A stretch of 64,000 bases of DNA from Sedimenticola thiotaurini (GTDB lineage: Bacteria > Pseudomonadota > Gammaproteobacteria > Chromatiales > Chromatiaceae). The stretch is from the NCBI RefSeq assembly GCF_001007875.1, contig NZ_CP011412.1, positions 1,116,001 to 1,180,000 of the forward strand. Reading direction: 5' to 3'. The notes beneath the pieces are model-generated. The model had not been told where the DNA came from. It was given only the letters and a program-made list of their open reading frames with translations, and did no database searches. This document shows positions 1 to 11,326 of the stretch, in pieces. Positions within the stretch are counted from its first letter, which is position 1, and each line of letters opens with the position of its first letter. The position numbers and the translations under genes are program-made.

Positions 1-226
1 ATAACACATCTGCCAGCCAGGCTCCCACCAACCCACCGGCATTCTCGGCAAACTCCCGTGGACCAGCATAGGACCAGCCCGGGTCGTTGGGCGCGTAGGT
101 CACCAGCGAAAGCATCAGGTAGGCCGAAATGGCCACCAACAATACCAGCGCGCCCTCCCTGAGCCGCTGGCCGGCAACGCTTCCCACGTCACTGCGCAAC
201 TGTTCTGTTTGACTGGCTTGTGCCAC
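1..226 (-). CDS. ftsK: DNA translocase FtsK, N-terminal part (cut by window start)
   Basis: Septal DNA translocase that couples chromosome segregation to division; only the first ~75 residues lie in the window. The reverse-strand translation has a short hydrophilic start, a hydrophobic membrane segment (ALVLLVAISAYLMLSLVTY) and then APNDPGWSYAGP and NAGGLVGAWLADVL, which match the first membrane hairpin of the FtsK N-terminal domain. The start is uncertain: the GTG at 226 is preceded by a GGTGGA-like ribosome site, and another GTG lies at 235. ftsK next to trxB is a common gammaproteobacterial arrangement, although lrp, often between them, is absent here. The motor and gamma domains lie outside the window. 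Confidence 0.85.
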   Translation of the reverse strand, partial: MAQASQTEQLRSDVGSVAGQRLREGALVLLVAISAYLMLSLVTYAPNDPGWSYAGPREFAENAGGLVGAWLADVL

Positions 227-235
227 CGTATCCAC

Positions 236-1510
<1,275 letters not shown>

Positions 1511-1556
1511 CGAGACCGCGGATACCGGCCGGTAGCAGCCGTCCGGTGTCCGCCAT

Positions 1557-2225
1557 TCATTGATCCCCGGCCTTCAGCTGTAGCACACAGCTATTCAACA
1601 ACACCTCCTGTGTCCGATCGATTTTCAGATAAGAGACGCCACAGGCGTATCTGGTCTGTTCCCGGTCCAGTCTGTCACTGATCGCCGCGCGGTTGCAGAT
1701 CTCGGTGACCAGGGTCAACTGTTCGGGCTCACCGCACACCTCGATATCCAACTTCATCACCAGTTGTTCACCCGTTCGGCCCAGCGGCTCGATACTCTCA
1801 AGCCTTGCCCCCGTCATACTGAGGTCTTTCACCAACACCGGCTGCCAGGCATTCTCATCGTCCCCGTAACGGACATTTCTTACCAGGGCCGGCAGGTTGG
1901 TGGATACCCGTTCGGCATTTCGAATGGCAAGACTCTCGATCTCTTTCGGGTAACTCATGTGGAGATGGGGATAGGGCTTGCTGGAGGAGTGAGTAACTGT
2001 CACCACAAAGCCGAGCACTTTACTGCCGTGTAACAGGCGTACAGCGAAGCGCACACCCTCCTGGATCAGTTGCACCTTTTTCCGCACTACCGGTGTAGTC
2101 ACGATTATCCCCTGCCCCGGCAGGGAACCAATCAACATAACCGTAAACCGGTCATGCTTCTCGGGCGATATCCGCTGGAGCTGGATCATCTTGCCGACAT
2201 GGAGATTCAGAATATTTTCAGGCAT
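1557..2225 (-). CDS. YcgR-like flagellar brake / PilZ domain protein
   Basis: A 222-residue cytosolic protein with the two-domain plan of YcgR/DgrA c-di-GMP effectors: an N-terminal YcgR-type split-barrel region (about 1-98) and a C-terminal PilZ domain (about 100-215). The c-di-GMP binding signature is present: RNAER (102-106, the RxxxR motif) and DLSMTG (134-139, the DxSxxG motif). Such proteins usually slow flagellar rotation or alter motility when c-di-GMP rises. No flagellar or pilus genes are nearby, so the target here is inferred from family only. It is convergent with trxB and divergent from aat. Confidence 0.85.
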   Translation of the reverse strand: MPENILNLHVGKMIQLQRISPEKHDRFTVMLIGSLPGQGIIVTTPVVRKKVQLIQEGVRFAVRLLHGSKVLGFVVTVTHSSSKPYPHLHMSYPKEIESLAIRNAERVSTNLPALVRNVRYGDDENAWQPVLVKDLSMTGARLESIEPLGRTGEQLVMKLDIEVCGEPEQLTLVTEICNRAAISDRLDREQTRYACGVSYLKIDRTQEVLLNSCVLQLKAGDQ

Positions 2226-2297
2226 GGTATTTATTTCCAGATACCTATATTGTTTTCATATCGCAGAGATTAACCGAAAAGGCAAGCATTAGCGCCC

Positions 2298-3002
2298 ATG
2301 ATTTCATTGCTTGATCCGGATAACCCGGAGGAGCCATTCCCTCCGGTTGAACAGGCCGAACGGGAACCTGACGGACTGCTTGCAGTGGGTGGAGACCTCT
2401 CCCCTACGCGCCTGCTGAACGCCTACCGGCATGGCATCTTCCCCTGGTACTCGCTCGGCCAACCCATACTCTGGTGGGCACCAGATCCCAGAACCGTTCT
2501 GTTTCCAAAGCGCATAAAGGTTTCCAGAAGCCTGGCCAAAACCCTGCGCAATCGTGATTACCGCTTCACCTTCGATAGCGCCTTTGCCGACGTGATCGAC
2601 GCCTGCGCCACACCACAACCGGGCCGGGAAGAGACCTGGATAACAGCGGAGATGAAACAGGCCTATATCCGGCTACATCAGCTGGGGCACGCCCACTCTG
2701 TAGAGATCTGGGAACAGAACCGGCTGGTGGGCGGACTCTACGGCATTGCCATCGGCCGGGTGTTTTATGGTGAATCCATGTTCAGTCGGGTGCGTGACGC
2801 GTCAAAGATAGCCCTGGTCCACCTGGCCCGCTATCTGGACGACAAAGAATTCGGATTGATCGATTGCCAGGTCTATTCCGCCCACCTGATTTCCCTGGGA
2901 GCGGAAGAGATCCGGCGCCAGCAGTTTTGCGAATATCTGCAACACTTCTGTAATCAAGCGGGATTGACCGGCAGTTGGACCGAGACCCATGATAAATCGT
3001 GA
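2298..3002 (+). CDS. aat: Leucyl/phenylalanyl-tRNA--protein transferase
   Basis: Transfers Leu or Phe from aminoacyl-tRNA to N-terminal Arg or Lys of proteins, making N-degrons recognised by ClpS. At 234 residues it has the normal family length and the typical blocks: [20 protein letters not shown] near the N-terminus, [14 protein letters not shown], and the core [19 protein letters not shown]. It lies 13 bases before bpt, the second N-degron transferase, and close to clpA and clpS (4121-6795), so writer, adaptor and unfoldase genes are clustered. The start ATG at 2298 fits homologues that begin directly before the PxPPVEQA region. Confidence 0.96.
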   Translation: MISLLDPDNPEEPFPPVEQAEREPDGLLAVGGDLSPTRLLNAYRHGIFPWYSLGQPILWWAPDPRTVLFPKRIKVSRSLAKTLRNRDYRFTFDSAFADVIDACATPQPGREETWITAEMKQAYIRLHQLGHAHSVEIWEQNRLVGGLYGIAIGRVFYGESMFSRVRDASKIALVHLARYLDDKEFGLIDCQVYSAHLISLGAEEIRRQQFCEYLQHFCNQAGLTGSWTETHDKS

Positions 3003-3015
3003 CAACGGGCAATCG

Positions 3016-3723
3016 ATGACGGTACAACTCTATATATCACCGGAACAGGAGTGCCCCTACCTGGAGGGGAGACAGTCAAGAAGCCTGTTTGTAGACCCGT
3101 ACCGGACCCACTCGATGTCACTCTATGAAGCGTTGATCGATCAGGGATTTCGACGCAGCGGAGACAGCATCTACCGACCCGACTGCCACGCTTGCAATCA
3201 ATGTATTCCCATGCGTGTCCCGGTAAACGATTTCCGCCCCCGTCGAATACAGCGTCGGATATGGAACCGCCAGCAGTCGCTCTACCGGGTTATTGAACAA
3301 CCGGCTGCATTTGACCCGGCCCATTATGAGCTGTTTCAGCGATATATGCAGACACGCCACCCGGATGGCGGAATGGAAGCGACCAGTGCGGAGGGTTACC
3401 AACAGTTTATTGCCAGTAGTTGGTCCACCAGTCACAGCTATGCATTTTATCAGGGAGAGAAGCTGATTGCCGTGGCGGTCACTGACATTCTCCGGCAGGG
3501 CCTGTCCGCCGTCTATACCTTTTACGATCCGGAACTGGAACGGAACAGCCTGGGGGTTTTCTGCCTGCTCTGGCAAATAGAGATGTGTAAAAAACGCGGT
3601 CTACCCTGGCTCTATCTCGGCTACTGGATTCCGGGATGCAGAAAAATGTCCTATAAAAATCAGTATCTTCCTCACGAATTGCTTATCGATGACGCCTGGG
3701 TCCGGGTTTCAAAACGTCAATAA
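3016..3723 (+). CDS. bpt: Aspartate/glutamate leucyltransferase (Bpt)
   Basis: Bacterial protein transferase of the ATE1-like family that attaches Leu to N-terminal Asp or Glu, again producing a ClpS-readable degron. Homology is clear from YLEGRQSRSLFVDP, the GFRRSGDSIYRPDCHACNQC cysteine block (family N-terminal ATE domain) and the C-terminal YLGYWIPGCRKMSYKNQYLP block. I prefer the ATG at 3016 (235 residues, N-terminus MTVQLYISPEQ) because it matches family N-termini. An in-frame ATG at 2989 overlapping the end of aat would add nine residues. Probably co-transcribed with aat and perhaps infA. Confidence 0.93.
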   Translation: MTVQLYISPEQECPYLEGRQSRSLFVDPYRTHSMSLYEALIDQGFRRSGDSIYRPDCHACNQCIPMRVPVNDFRPRRIQRRIWNRQQSLYRVIEQPAAFDPAHYELFQRYMQTRHPDGGMEATSAEGYQQFIASSWSTSHSYAFYQGEKLIAVAVTDILRQGLSAVYTFYDPELERNSLGVFCLLWQIEMCKKRGLPWLYLGYWIPGCRKMSYKNQYLPHELLIDDAWVRVSKRQ

Positions 3724-3833
3724 AATAAAACCGTGAACCCTTCTCGGCCGCCTGAACTGGCCAAAATAGCCACAAATCACTTGCCTTCAAACCATTTTCA
3801 ATCATAATTGCGCCCTTATTATGATCGGCAATG

Positions 3834-3842
3834 TGTTATAAT
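3834..3842 (+). promoter_or_regulatory. Extended -10 promoter for infA
   Basis: TGTTATAAT is a perfect extended -10 element (TGn plus TATAAT) that would start transcription near 3849, giving a ~30-base leader to infA at 3879. No good -35 is seen at 16-18 bases upstream, which is usual for extended -10 promoters. Confidence 0.6.
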
Positions 3843-3878
3843 CCGCCGATTAAAACCCAGGTTAAACCAGGAGAACGA

Positions 3879-4097
3879 ATGGCAAAAGAAGACTTTATTG
3901 AGATGGACGGTACGGTTATAGAGACCCTCCCCAACACCATGTTCCGTGTTGAGCTGGAAAACGGTCACGTCGTTACAGCCCATATCTCAGGCAAGATGCG
4001 TAAACACTATATCCGCATACTCACCGGGGACACCGTCACCGTTCAGCTGACCCCTTACGATTTGAGCAAAGGCCGCATCACCTACCGCGCGCGCTAA
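3879..4097 (+). CDS. infA: Translation initiation factor IF-1
   Basis: Small S1/OB-fold protein that binds the ribosomal A site during initiation. The product is 72 residues, starts [13 protein letters not shown] and shows the conserved [28 protein letters not shown] and [12 protein letters not shown] blocks. The open frame continues upstream to 3831, but the ATG at 3879 is right: it follows CAGGAGAACGA, a strong ribosome site, and gives the family N-terminus. It is convergent with clpA (stop 4121), leaving only 23 bases between them and no visible terminator. Confidence 0.97.
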   Translation: MAKEDFIEMDGTVIETLPNTMFRVELENGHVVTAHISGKMRKHYIRILTGDTVTVQLTPYDLSKGRITYRAR

Positions 4098-4120
4098 CCG
4101 AAATTGAACGAAACGCTGGG

Positions 4121-6379
4121 TTAGTGTATGGCACAGCCCTCCATCTCCAGCGTCAGCTCACCATCGACCACCGTCACTTTGATGTGACCGCCATCGGACA
4201 ACGCGCCAAACAACAGCTCCTCGGCCATTGGCTTCTTGATCTTTTCCTGGATCAGGCGCGCCATCGGGCGGGCGCCCATGCTTGAGTCATAGCCATGGGT
4301 TGCGAGCCACTCTTTGGCTGTATCGTCAACGGTCAGGGTTACGTGTTTCTCTTCCAGTTGCCCTTCGAGCTCGAAGATAAACTTGTCCACCACGTTCCCG
4401 ATCACATCCAGCGGCAACGGCCTGAATTGAACAATCGCGTCGAGCCGATTGCGGAATTCCGGTGAAAATATCTTTTTGATCGATTCCATGCCATCGCTGC
4501 TGTGATCCTGGGAGGTGAAGCCAATCGAGGCTCTGGCCATCTCCCCGGCGCCGGCGTTGGTGGTCATCACTATTACCACGTTTCTGAAGTCGGCCTTGCG
4601 ACCGTTATTGTCGGTCAAGGTGCCATGATCCATCACCTGCAGCAGCAGGTTAAACACATCCGGATGCGCCTTCTCAATCTCATCCAGGAGCAGAACCGAA
4701 TGGGGGTGTTTGGCGATCTCTTCGGTCAACAAGCCACCCTGGTCATAACCAACATAGCCCGGAGGGGCCCCGATCAGACGGGAGACAGTATGCCTCTCCA
4801 TGTATTCAGACATATCGAAGCGGATCAATTCGATACCCATGATACGAGCCAGCTGTCGTGTCACCTCGGTCTTACCCACGCCGGTCGGACCGGCGAACAG
4901 GAAGGAGCCAACCGGCTTTTGTTCGGTTCCCAGGCCTGAGCGACTCATCCGGATCGCTGATGTCAATGTGGAAATGGCCTCATCCTGGCCATACACCACC
5001 ATCTTCAGATCACGATCCAGGTTTTTCAACGCCTCCACATCGGAGACGGAGACACTCTTTGGCGGGATACGGGCCATTTTGGCAATGATATTCTCGATAT
5101 CCTCTACTTCAATCGACTGCTTGCGATTACCCGCATCCTGTAACTGGACACTGGCACCGGCCTCATCAATGACATCAATCGCCTTATCGGGCAGATGCCG
5201 ATCATTGATATAACGCTCCGCCAGCTCGGCTGCTGTCCGCAGAGCCTCATCGGAGTAACTGATTTGATGATGCTCCTCAAAGCGGCTCTTCAGGCCTTTC
5301 AATATGGCGACAGTCTCCTCCACGGAGGGCTCCTCCACATCGATCTTCTGGAAGCGGCGTGCCAGCGCCCGATCCTTCTCGAAAATTCCACGGAACTCCT
5401 GATAGGTGGTCGAACCGATACAGCGCAGCTCCCCAGAAGCCAGCACCGGCTTGATCAGGTTTGAAGCATCCATCACACCACCGGATGCCGCTCCGGCACC
5501 GATAACCGTGTGAATCTCGTCGATAAACAGGATGGTTTCGGGCTCCTTCTTCAGCTGAGCCAACACCGCCTTGAGTCGCTTCTCAAAGTCACCCCGATAC
5601 TTGGTGCCGGCCACCAGACTACCCAGATCGAGCGAATAGATCGTGCACCCAGAGAGAACCTCGGGCACCTCCTTATCCACGATCTTCTTGGCCAGCCCTT
5701 CTGCTATTGCCGTTTTCCCGACACCGGCCTCACCCACCAACAACGGATTATTTTTCCTGCGGCGACAGAGTATCTGGATAGTGCGCTCGATCTCATGATC
5801 CCGACCAATCAGTGGATCGATCTTGCCCAACCGGGCCTGCTCATTGAGATTGGTGGAAAAGTTGTCCATTGGGTTGGTGGATGGCGATTCCACCTCAATT
5901 TCATCGCTGCTGCGGCTGATTTCATCCCGCTGCTCCGACTCGCCATGCACCTTGGAAATACCGTGGGAGATGTAGTTAACCACATCCAGACGAGCAATAT
6001 CCTGTTGATGCAGAAAGAAAACCGCCTGGGACTCCTGTTCACTGAAAATAGCGACCAGCACATTGGCGCCGGTTACTTCATCCCGACCGGAAGACTGGAC
6101 GTGATAAACGGCGCGTTGCAGTACACGTTGAAAACCGAGGGTTGGTTGCGTCTCATGGTCCGTATCATCCGGCAGCAACGGGGTAGTCTCCTCGATAAAC
6201 TGATCGATATCGCGCCGCAACACCTCGGTATCCGCACCACACGCCCGCAATACATTAACTGCAGTTGGGTTATCCAACAGAGCCAACAACAGGTGCTCTA
6301 CCGTCATGTACTCATGATGCCGGTCCCGCGCCTCCATGAAGGCTTGGTTCAGGGTAAATTCGAGCTCTTTACTTAACAT
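4121..6379 (-). CDS. clpA: ATP-dependent Clp protease ATP-binding subunit ClpA
   Basis: Hexameric AAA+ unfoldase that feeds substrates to ClpP and takes N-degron substrates from ClpS. At 752 residues it has an N-terminal Clp repeat domain (about 1-145), a first AAA+ module with GEAGVGKT (216-223) and a second module with GPTGVGKT and the Walker [13 protein letters not shown]. The loop [10 protein letters not shown] matches the IGF/L loop used to dock on ClpP, so this is ClpA and not ClpB. It lies 95 bases downstream of clpS on the same strand and is probably co-transcribed. No clpP is in the window. Confidence 0.96.
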   Translation of the reverse strand: MLSKELEFTLNQAFMEARDRHHEYMTVEHLLLALLDNPTAVNVLRACGADTEVLRRDIDQFIEETTPLLPDDTDHETQPTLGFQRVLQRAVYHVQSSGRDEVTGANVLVAIFSEQESQAVFFLHQQDIARLDVVNYISHGISKVHGESEQRDEISRSSDEIEVESPSTNPMDNFSTNLNEQARLGKIDPLIGRDHEIERTIQILCRRRKNNPLLVGEAGVGKTAIAEGLAKKIVDKEVPEVLSGCTIYSLDLGSLVAGTKYRGDFEKRLKAVLAQLKKEPETILFIDEIHTVIGAGAASGGVMDASNLIKPVLASGELRCIGSTTYQEFRGIFEKDRALARRFQKIDVEEPSVEETVAILKGLKSRFEEHHQISYSDEALRTAAELAERYINDRHLPDKAIDVIDEAGASVQLQDAGNRKQSIEVEDIENIIAKMARIPPKSVSVSDVEALKNLDRDLKMVVYGQDEAISTLTSAIRMSRSGLGTEQKPVGSFLFAGPTGVGKTEVTRQLARIMGIELIRFDMSEYMERHTVSRLIGAPPGYVGYDQGGLLTEEIAKHPHSVLLLDEIEKAHPDVFNLLLQVMDHGTLTDNNGRKADFRNVVIVMTTNAGAGEMARASIGFTSQDHSSDGMESIKKIFSPEFRNRLDAIVQFRPLPLDVIGNVVDKFIFELEGQLEEKHVTLTVDDTAKEWLATHGYDSSMGARPMARLIQEKIKKPMAEELLFGALSDGGHIKVTVVDGELTLEMEGCAIH

Positions 6380-6474
6380 GGCAGACCTTGGCTTCCTGGT
6401 AACATTAAAGTGACTGGTGTAAGGGGCTATACCCTATTGACTACTGTTCGATCCATCGGTTCGATCGGAGGACG

Positions 6475-6795
6475 TCAAGCCTCCTCCAGCGCACAAAGTA
6501 ACGGGTGCTGGTGGCTGCGGGAAAACTCGTTCACCTGGGCTACTTTTGTCTCCGCCACATCCTTAGTGTAGACCCCACAAACACCAACGCCACGTGTATG
6601 TACATTCAGCATGATTTGAGTGGCTTTTTCATGATCCATCTTGAAAAACGTTTCCAGCACCAACACCACAAACTCCATGGGTGTGTAGTCGTCGTTCAAT
6701 AACAGCACCTTATACATGGGCGGCCGCTTGAGCTTCGGCTTGGAAGTCTCTACCGCAAGCCCGCCGTCATCATATGGGTTGGATTTATCCGTCAT
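6475..6795 (-). CDS. clpS: ATP-dependent Clp protease adaptor ClpS
   Basis: Adaptor that binds N-terminal Leu, Phe, Tyr or Trp and delivers the protein to ClpA. At 106 residues it has a flexible N-terminal tail (about 1-25, rich in K, P, D) used for ClpA engagement and a folded core with [17 protein letters not shown], the substrate-pocket region, and the conserved histidine in the [21 protein letters not shown] block. It is the first gene of a clpS-clpA pair and diverges from cspD across a 360-base gap. Confidence 0.95.
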   Translation of the reverse strand: MTDKSNPYDDGGLAVETSKPKLKRPPMYKVLLLNDDYTPMEFVVLVLETFFKMDHEKATQIMLNVHTRGVGVCGVYTKDVAETKVAQVNEFSRSHQHPLLCALEEA

Positions 6796-7156
6796 AGCCT
6801 GATTCTAGTAAAAATTAATGTTGGGTAATATTTTCGGAAGCGTGTTAAGTGGAGGGAATCCCTCCCTGCTCCCATGAGTGTCCTACCCCTGATTATCCCC
6901 TATTTAACGACAAATTGATCCTTTTCAACTACCCTATTATTTAACGGTAAAATGGCTAATATTTGACCAACCGTTCCGAGTCGCTATACTAATTAGTTTG
7001 AGGGGGGTAGAAGTTTATTTTATGATTGGGTTGGGAATCCTACCCGCTTTACATTCGTAATCTGCATAACTCAACGGGCACCATTAATAATAATAGCCCT
7101 ACAATTTATGCAGTGACAAACTTGGTCTGTACTGGAGTATTGGAGGAGTACGCGTT
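6796..7156. other. Long intergenic region between clpS and cspD
   Basis: About 360 bases with no credible gene. It contains a small inverted repeat GGAGGGAATCCCTCC (6853-6867), the cspD promoter at 6963-6990 and a ~160-base cspD leader with a ribosome site (GGAGGAG) 8 bases before the ATG at 7157. Long leaders are typical of cold-shock genes. A promoter for clpS must lie in the left part but was not identified. Confidence 0.5.
6963..6990 (+). promoter_or_regulatory. Sigma-70 type promoter upstream of cspD
   Basis: TTGACC (6963-6968), a 16-base spacer and TATACT (6985-6990) form a near-consensus promoter. Transcription would begin near 6997, giving a leader of ~160 bases before cspD. Confidence 0.6.
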
Positions 7157-7369
7157 ATGGCAACGGGCACAGTTAAATGGTTCAACAACGCTAAAGGTTA
7201 TGGGTTTGTCACGCCTGATCAGGGCGAACAGGATATTTTCATCCATTTCTCGGCCATAAGTATGGATGGCTACAAGACACTCAAGGAGGGCCAGAAAGTT
7301 CAGTTTGAACTTGAAGAGGGGCCCAAGGGACTACACGCAGCCAATCTGCAGTCTATTTCCGACGCCTGA
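7157..7369 (+). CDS. cspD: Cold shock domain protein CspD-like
   Basis: A 70-residue single cold-shock (OB-fold) domain that binds single-stranded nucleic acid. RNP1-like KGYGFVTP and RNP2-like DIFIHFS motifs are clear, after the KWFNNAKG block. Its place beside clpS/clpA is that of cspD in Gammaproteobacteria, where the protein inhibits replication in stationary phase; function here is by position and family. A strong ribosome site (GGAGGAG) and a long leader precede it, and a bidirectional terminator follows at 7516-7551. Confidence 0.88.
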   Translation: MATGTVKWFNNAKGYGFVTPDQGEQDIFIHFSAISMDGYKTLKEGQKVQFELEEGPKGLHAANLQSISDA

Positions 7370-7515
7370 TTCCCAGGCGTACGTCCCGTACTACCCGCCC
7401 CCCATCCGGGTGGTGTAGAACGGTTCTGGCGTACAGCGAGTGTGCCAGTTAGCCACCGAATATCATTATTCGGAGACGTCGGGTTACGCGCTGCATCAAT
7501 CAGCAACCGGAAACT

Positions 7516-7551
7516 AAAAAAGCCCGTGGCCATCTGGCCACGGGCTTTTTT
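7516..7551. terminator. Bidirectional Rho-independent terminator between cspD and icd
   Basis: GCCCGTGGCC / GGCCACGGGC stem of 10 bp with loop ATCT, flanked by A6 on the left and T6 on the right, so it can serve cspD (plus) and icd (minus). Confidence 0.85.
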
Positions 7552-7575
7552 ACATTTCCATGTCTGACTGCCGAA

Positions 7576-8832
7576 TTACATATTGGCAATCATGGCATCG
7601 CCAAAGGCCGAACAACTCAGCAGTGTTGAACCTTCCATCAGGCGCTCGAAGTCATAGGTGACCGTCTTTGCCTTGATCGCACCAGACATCCCTTTGACGA
7701 CCAAATCAGCTGCTTCCACCCACCCCATATGGCGCAGCATCATCTCTGCTGAAAGAATCAACGAACCGGGGTTTACCTTATCCTGGCCGGCATACTTTGG
7801 CGCGGTGCCGTGAGTCGCCTCAAACATTGCCACCGTATCGGACAGGTTGGCGCCCGGCGCGATACCGATTCCACCGACCTGTGCCGCCAGCGCGTCTGAA
7901 ATGTAATCACCATTCAGATTCAGGGTCGCTATCACGTCGTACTCGGCCGGACGCAACAAGATCTGCTGCAGGAAGGCATCGGCAATCGAGTCCTTGACGA
8001 TAATCTCTTTACCGGTCTTCGGGTTTTTGAAGCTGCACCAGGGTCCCCCATCGATCTCAACTGCACCGAACTCTTCCTTGGCGATCTCGTAACCCCAGTT
8101 TTTGAATGCACCCTCGGTATACTTCATGATGTTACCCTTATGTACCAGGGTAACCGAGGCGCGATCGTTATCGATGGCATACTGCAACGCCTTGCGGACC
8201 AGGCGCCGGGTTCCATCACGGGAAACCGGCTTGACACCGATACCCGAGCACTCCGGGAAGCGGATCTTGGTGACGCCCATCTCATTCTGTAGGAAATCGA
8301 TCATTTTCTTGGCTTCAGCGGTGCCCTCTTCCCACTCGATGCCCGCATAGATGTCTTCCGAGTTCTCCCGGAAGATGACCATATCGGTCAGATCGGGACG
8401 TTTCAACGGGCTTGGGGTCCCTTCGTAATAACGAACCGGACGCAGACAGACGAAAAGATCCAGCACCTGGCGGAGCGCCACGTTGAGCGATCGCATGCCA
8501 CCACCAACTGGTGTGGTCAACGGTCCCTTGATGGATACCACGAACTCCCGAATCGCGTCATAGGTCTCTTCGGGCAACCAGGTATCTCCGCCATAAAGAT
8601 TGTTGGCTTTTTCCCCGGCAAAGATCTCCATCCAGGCAATACTGCGTTCTCCGCCATACGCCTTCTCCACCGAGGCATCGATCACCTTCAACATCACCGG
8701 GGTAATATCGACACCGATACCATCTCCCTCTATGTAGGGAATAATTGGGCGATTGGGAACACTGAGGGAGAAATCAGGATTAACGGTAATTTTTTCGCCG
8801 TCTGCCGGAACTTTAATCTTATCGTATGCCAT
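7576..8832 (-). CDS. icd: Isocitrate dehydrogenase, NADP-dependent
   Basis: TCA-cycle enzyme converting isocitrate to 2-oxoglutarate with reduction of NADP. The product is ~418 residues, full length for the homodimeric bacterial class. Recognisable are the [13 protein letters not shown] start, the substrate and phosphorylation loop [13 protein letters not shown] (the serine corresponds to the AceK target), and the NADP-binding [19 protein letters not shown]. The ATG at 8832 ([14 protein letters not shown]) matches the family N-terminus; an in-frame ATG four codons upstream at 8844 is possible. Single gene, with a terminator immediately downstream. Confidence 0.97.
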   Translation of the reverse strand: MAYDKIKVPADGEKITVNPDFSLSVPNRPIIPYIEGDGIGVDITPVMLKVIDASVEKAYGGERSIAWMEIFAGEKANNLYGGDTWLPEETYDAIREFVVSIKGPLTTPVGGGMRSLNVALRQVLDLFVCLRPVRYYEGTPSPLKRPDLTDMVIFRENSEDIYAGIEWEEGTAEAKKMIDFLQNEMGVTKIRFPECSGIGVKPVSRDGTRRLVRKALQYAIDNDRASVTLVHKGNIMKYTEGAFKNWGYEIAKEEFGAVEIDGGPWCSFKNPKTGKEIIVKDSIADAFLQQILLRPAEYDVIATLNLNGDYISDALAAQVGGIGIAPGANLSDTVAMFEATHGTAPKYAGQDKVNPGSLILSAEMMLRHMGWVEAADLVVKGMSGAIKAKTVTYDFERLMEGSTLLSCSAFGDAMIANM

Positions 8833-8923
8833 GCGTGTTTCCATCGTTGTCTAAAAAAGGTAATTTTAGCACTGGCCCCAGGGTTAGGCGAAATTTTTTT
8901 TCCGACCTTATAGGACAATTGTA

Positions 8924-9589
8924 CTATTTATTCAAATATTCACACTGGATAGCCAAGGTACAGCCATCACACTCCGGTCTGACCCGACATGCCACCTTGG
9001 CATGCTGTATGATCAGCGCGTGATACTCACCATAAACCGCGTCTGATGGAGCCAGCTCCTTTTCGAAGCGGGCTCTGAGCTGTTCGTAGCTTTCCGCACC
9101 GGATACTAGTCCTAATCTGGAAAAGATTCTGCGGGTATAGGCATCGATCACAAAAACCGGTCTGCGGAAAGCGTAGAGCAGGATGTCATCGGCGGTTTCC
9201 GGCCCCACCCCCTTCACCGACAGAAACTGTTCCCGCAACTCGGCAGTGGGCATCGCCTCCAGTTGCCGACAACTGACCCTGTCCAGAAAACGGCAAAGAT
9301 TTTTCAGACGACTTGCCTTGATATTGAAATAGCCTGCAGGTCGCAGCAGTTGGGCCAACTCCCCATCCGGGCAGGCCAGTATTCGTTCGGCGGCAAGCAG
9401 ATCTGCCTGCTTGAGGTTCCGAATCGCCAACTCCACATTACGCCAGGCGGTGTTCTGGGTCAGTATCGCACCGACCATCACCTCGAACTCTGTGTCTGCC
9501 GGCCACCAGTTTTGTGGGCCGTAGCGCTCCAGCAAACGGCAGTAGACTTGGTGGAGCTGGCCCGATGAATTGGCGCCAACGGCACTCAT
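8924..9589 (-). CDS. HhH-GPD DNA glycosylase, endonuclease III / MagIII-like
   Basis: A 221-residue base-excision repair protein of the helix-hairpin-helix GPD superfamily. The hairpin is GVGPETAD (127-134), the catalytic aspartate is in VIDAYTRR (Asp149), and four C-terminal cysteines (201, 207, 210, 216) form an Fe-S cluster loop. The position that is lysine in bifunctional endonuclease III is Glu131 here, so a monofunctional glycosylase is likely. The block resembles 3-methyladenine glycosylase III (MagIII), which has GIGKESAD, so alkylated bases are a plausible substrate. Its ATG overlaps the rluB stop by 4 bases (ATGA), indicating translational coupling. It is not typical Nth. Confidence 0.82.
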   Translation of the reverse strand: MSAVGANSSGQLHQVYCRLLERYGPQNWWPADTEFEVMVGAILTQNTAWRNVELAIRNLKQADLLAAERILACPDGELAQLLRPAGYFNIKASRLKNLCRFLDRVSCRQLEAMPTAELREQFLSVKGVGPETADDILLYAFRRPVFVIDAYTRRIFSRLGLVSGAESYEQLRARFEKELAPSDAVYGEYHALIIQHAKVACRVRPECDGCTLAIQCEYLNK

Positions 9590-10443
9590 CGCCTGGATGT
9601 GGTCTTGTTCCGGGTGGATCGGGGCTTACCTTTCCTGCCTGGCCGGCGTTTTTTCGGAGCCGGCTCCGGCGCAGCTCCCGTGGCCAGCAGCAGCTCCTGC
9701 AACTCCTCTGCGGTCAATGGTCTGTGCCGTCCGATAGCCAGACTGCTATCCAGAAACAGCGGTCCAAAGCGGACCCGCTTGAGCCGGTTGACCTTCAGGT
9801 CGACCGCCTCCCACAGCCGCCGCACCTCCCGGTTGCGGCCCTCCATGATCACCACATGGAACCAGCGGTTGCGCCCTTCGCCCCCGGATTCGACGATATC
9901 CTCAAAGCGGGCGAAACCATCCTCCAGATTCACCCCGTTAACCAACTGCTCCAGCTTTTCGTTAGTGACATCACCATGAACCCGGACCGCATACTCCCGT
10001 TCGATCTGCTGGGACGGGTGCATCAGCTTGTTGGCCAGCTCGCCGTCCGTGGTAAAGATCATCAGACCGCTGGTATTGATATCCAGTCGGCCCACCGCAA
10101 TCCAGCGACTACCCACCAGTTTCGGCAAGCGGGAAAACACCGTGGGACGACCGGCAGGATCATCACGGGTGACCAGTTCACCTTCCGGTTTGTTATAGAC
10201 GATGACCTGGGTCTCTTGCTTTTTAAGCCGCCAGGCACCCACCTTGGTTCTACCGATGTAGATGGTATCTTCCGGCGTTACCCGATCACCGAGTTGGGCG
10301 GTTCTGCCATTGACCGAGACCTCGCCCGCCTCGATCTGTCGTTCGATTTCCCGCCGTGATCCGAAACCGGCGTTCGCCAGCACTTTCTGTAACCGTTCAC
10401 CTGGCCCGCGCTGTTGCGGTTTATTCTTCATCTTTTTTCCCAT
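9586..10443 (-). CDS. rluB: 23S rRNA pseudouridine(2605) synthase RluB
   Basis: Isomerises a uridine in 23S rRNA helix 93. It has an N-terminal S4 RNA-binding domain (about 15-62, [18 protein letters not shown]) and a RsuA-family catalytic domain with [17 protein letters not shown] (catalytic Asp121) and [11 protein letters not shown]. The basic C-terminal tail is rich in K, R and P. At 285 residues it fits RluB. Its start overlaps scpB by 23 bases (11 if the second Met at 10431 is used), and its stop overlaps the following glycosylase gene, so scpA, scpB, rluB and the glycosylase gene form one compact unit. Confidence 0.93.
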   Translation of the reverse strand: MGKKMKNKPQQRGPGERLQKVLANAGFGSRREIERQIEAGEVSVNGRTAQLGDRVTPEDTIYIGRTKVGAWRLKKQETQVIVYNKPEGELVTRDDPAGRPTVFSRLPKLVGSRWIAVGRLDINTSGLMIFTTDGELANKLMHPSQQIEREYAVRVHGDVTNEKLEQLVNGVNLEDGFARFEDIVESGGEGRNRWFHVVIMEGRNREVRRLWEAVDLKVNRLKRVRFGPLFLDSSLAIGRHRPLTAEELQELLLATGAAPEPAPKKRRPGRKGKPRSTRNKTTSRR

Positions 10444-11230
10444 CGAGAGCAGCTGATTCGGAACTGCTATCGGTGTCCGATCCGGTCACTGACTCCAGTT
10501 CCGCCTCGGGAGCCTCGGCAGCGGCACTTTCCCCATGCAGGGGGATCACCTCCGCCAGCGGGTCATCGGCAGAGTCAGGCCCATCGGCCGGCTCAGCTTC
10601 AGCCCCTATCTCCTCGACGTAGTCAGGGTCTTCCCCATCGGCCATGGGGCTGTTTTCGGTCACTTCACTACCCGGTTCTGCCAGTTCCAGCTCCTGGTTA
10701 ATGGAGTCCAGATCGCGAATCTGCTGCAGGGTCGGCAACTCATCCAGGCTTTTCAGTCCAAAGTAGTTCAGAAACTCCCGGGTGGTGGCGTAGAGCGACG
10801 GTTTTCCCGGCACATCACGGGTCCCGACCACCCGCACCCACTCCCGCTCCAGAAGTGTTTTTACAATATTGCTGCTGACACTGACCCCGCGAATCTCTTC
10901 GATCTCACCACGGGTTATCGGTTGACGATAGGCGATCAGTGCCAGTGTCTCCAGTAAAGCACGGGAGTAGCGCGGTGCACGCTCTTCCCACAGCCGGGAG
11001 ACCCAAGGGGCATACTCTTCCCGTACATTGACCCGGAATCCACCGGCCACTTCGGCGATCTCGATCCCGCGACCGCGGTAATCTTCCGCCAGGGCGGCCA
11101 GCGCCTCGCGCACATCCTTCTTTTCCGGTCGCTCTTCCTCCAGGAACAGCTCCTGAAGATGGTCAACGGTCAGGGGACCACCCGCCGCCAACAAGGCAGC
11201 TTCCACAATCTGTTTCAGTTTATCCATCAT
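10421..11230 (-). CDS. scpB: Segregation and condensation protein B
   Basis: Subunit of the SMC-ScpA-ScpB complex that compacts and segregates the chromosome. The 269-residue protein has the two winged-helix domains of ScpB in the first ~185 residues ([58 protein letters not shown]) and then a long acidic, low-complexity tail rich in E, D, S and A (about 190-269). Such tails are common in proteobacterial ScpB. It follows scpA after 96 bases and overlaps rluB. No smc gene is in the window. Confidence 0.94.
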   Translation of the reverse strand: MMDKLKQIVEAALLAAGGPLTVDHLQELFLEEERPEKKDVREALAALAEDYRGRGIEIAEVAGGFRVNVREEYAPWVSRLWEERAPRYSRALLETLALIAYRQPITRGEIEEIRGVSVSSNIVKTLLEREWVRVVGTRDVPGKPSLYATTREFLNYFGLKSLDELPTLQQIRDLDSINQELELAEPGSEVTENSPMADGEDPDYVEEIGAEAEPADGPDSADDPLAEVIPLHGESAAAEAPEAELESVTGSDTDSSSESAALDGKKDEE

Positions 11231-11326
11231 CGGCTTGTCGCTCAGTCCAGCCTTCCGTTATCCGGTTCGGCTCCCACTGAATGGTTGTAATTATCGGTTG
11301 AACCGGGTCCGGGCCAGTTCTCTGGT

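Noticed and set aside
5510-6376. 288-residue plus-strand frame
   Set aside because: Fully antisense to clpA, no family likeness; a shadow of a GC-biased real gene.
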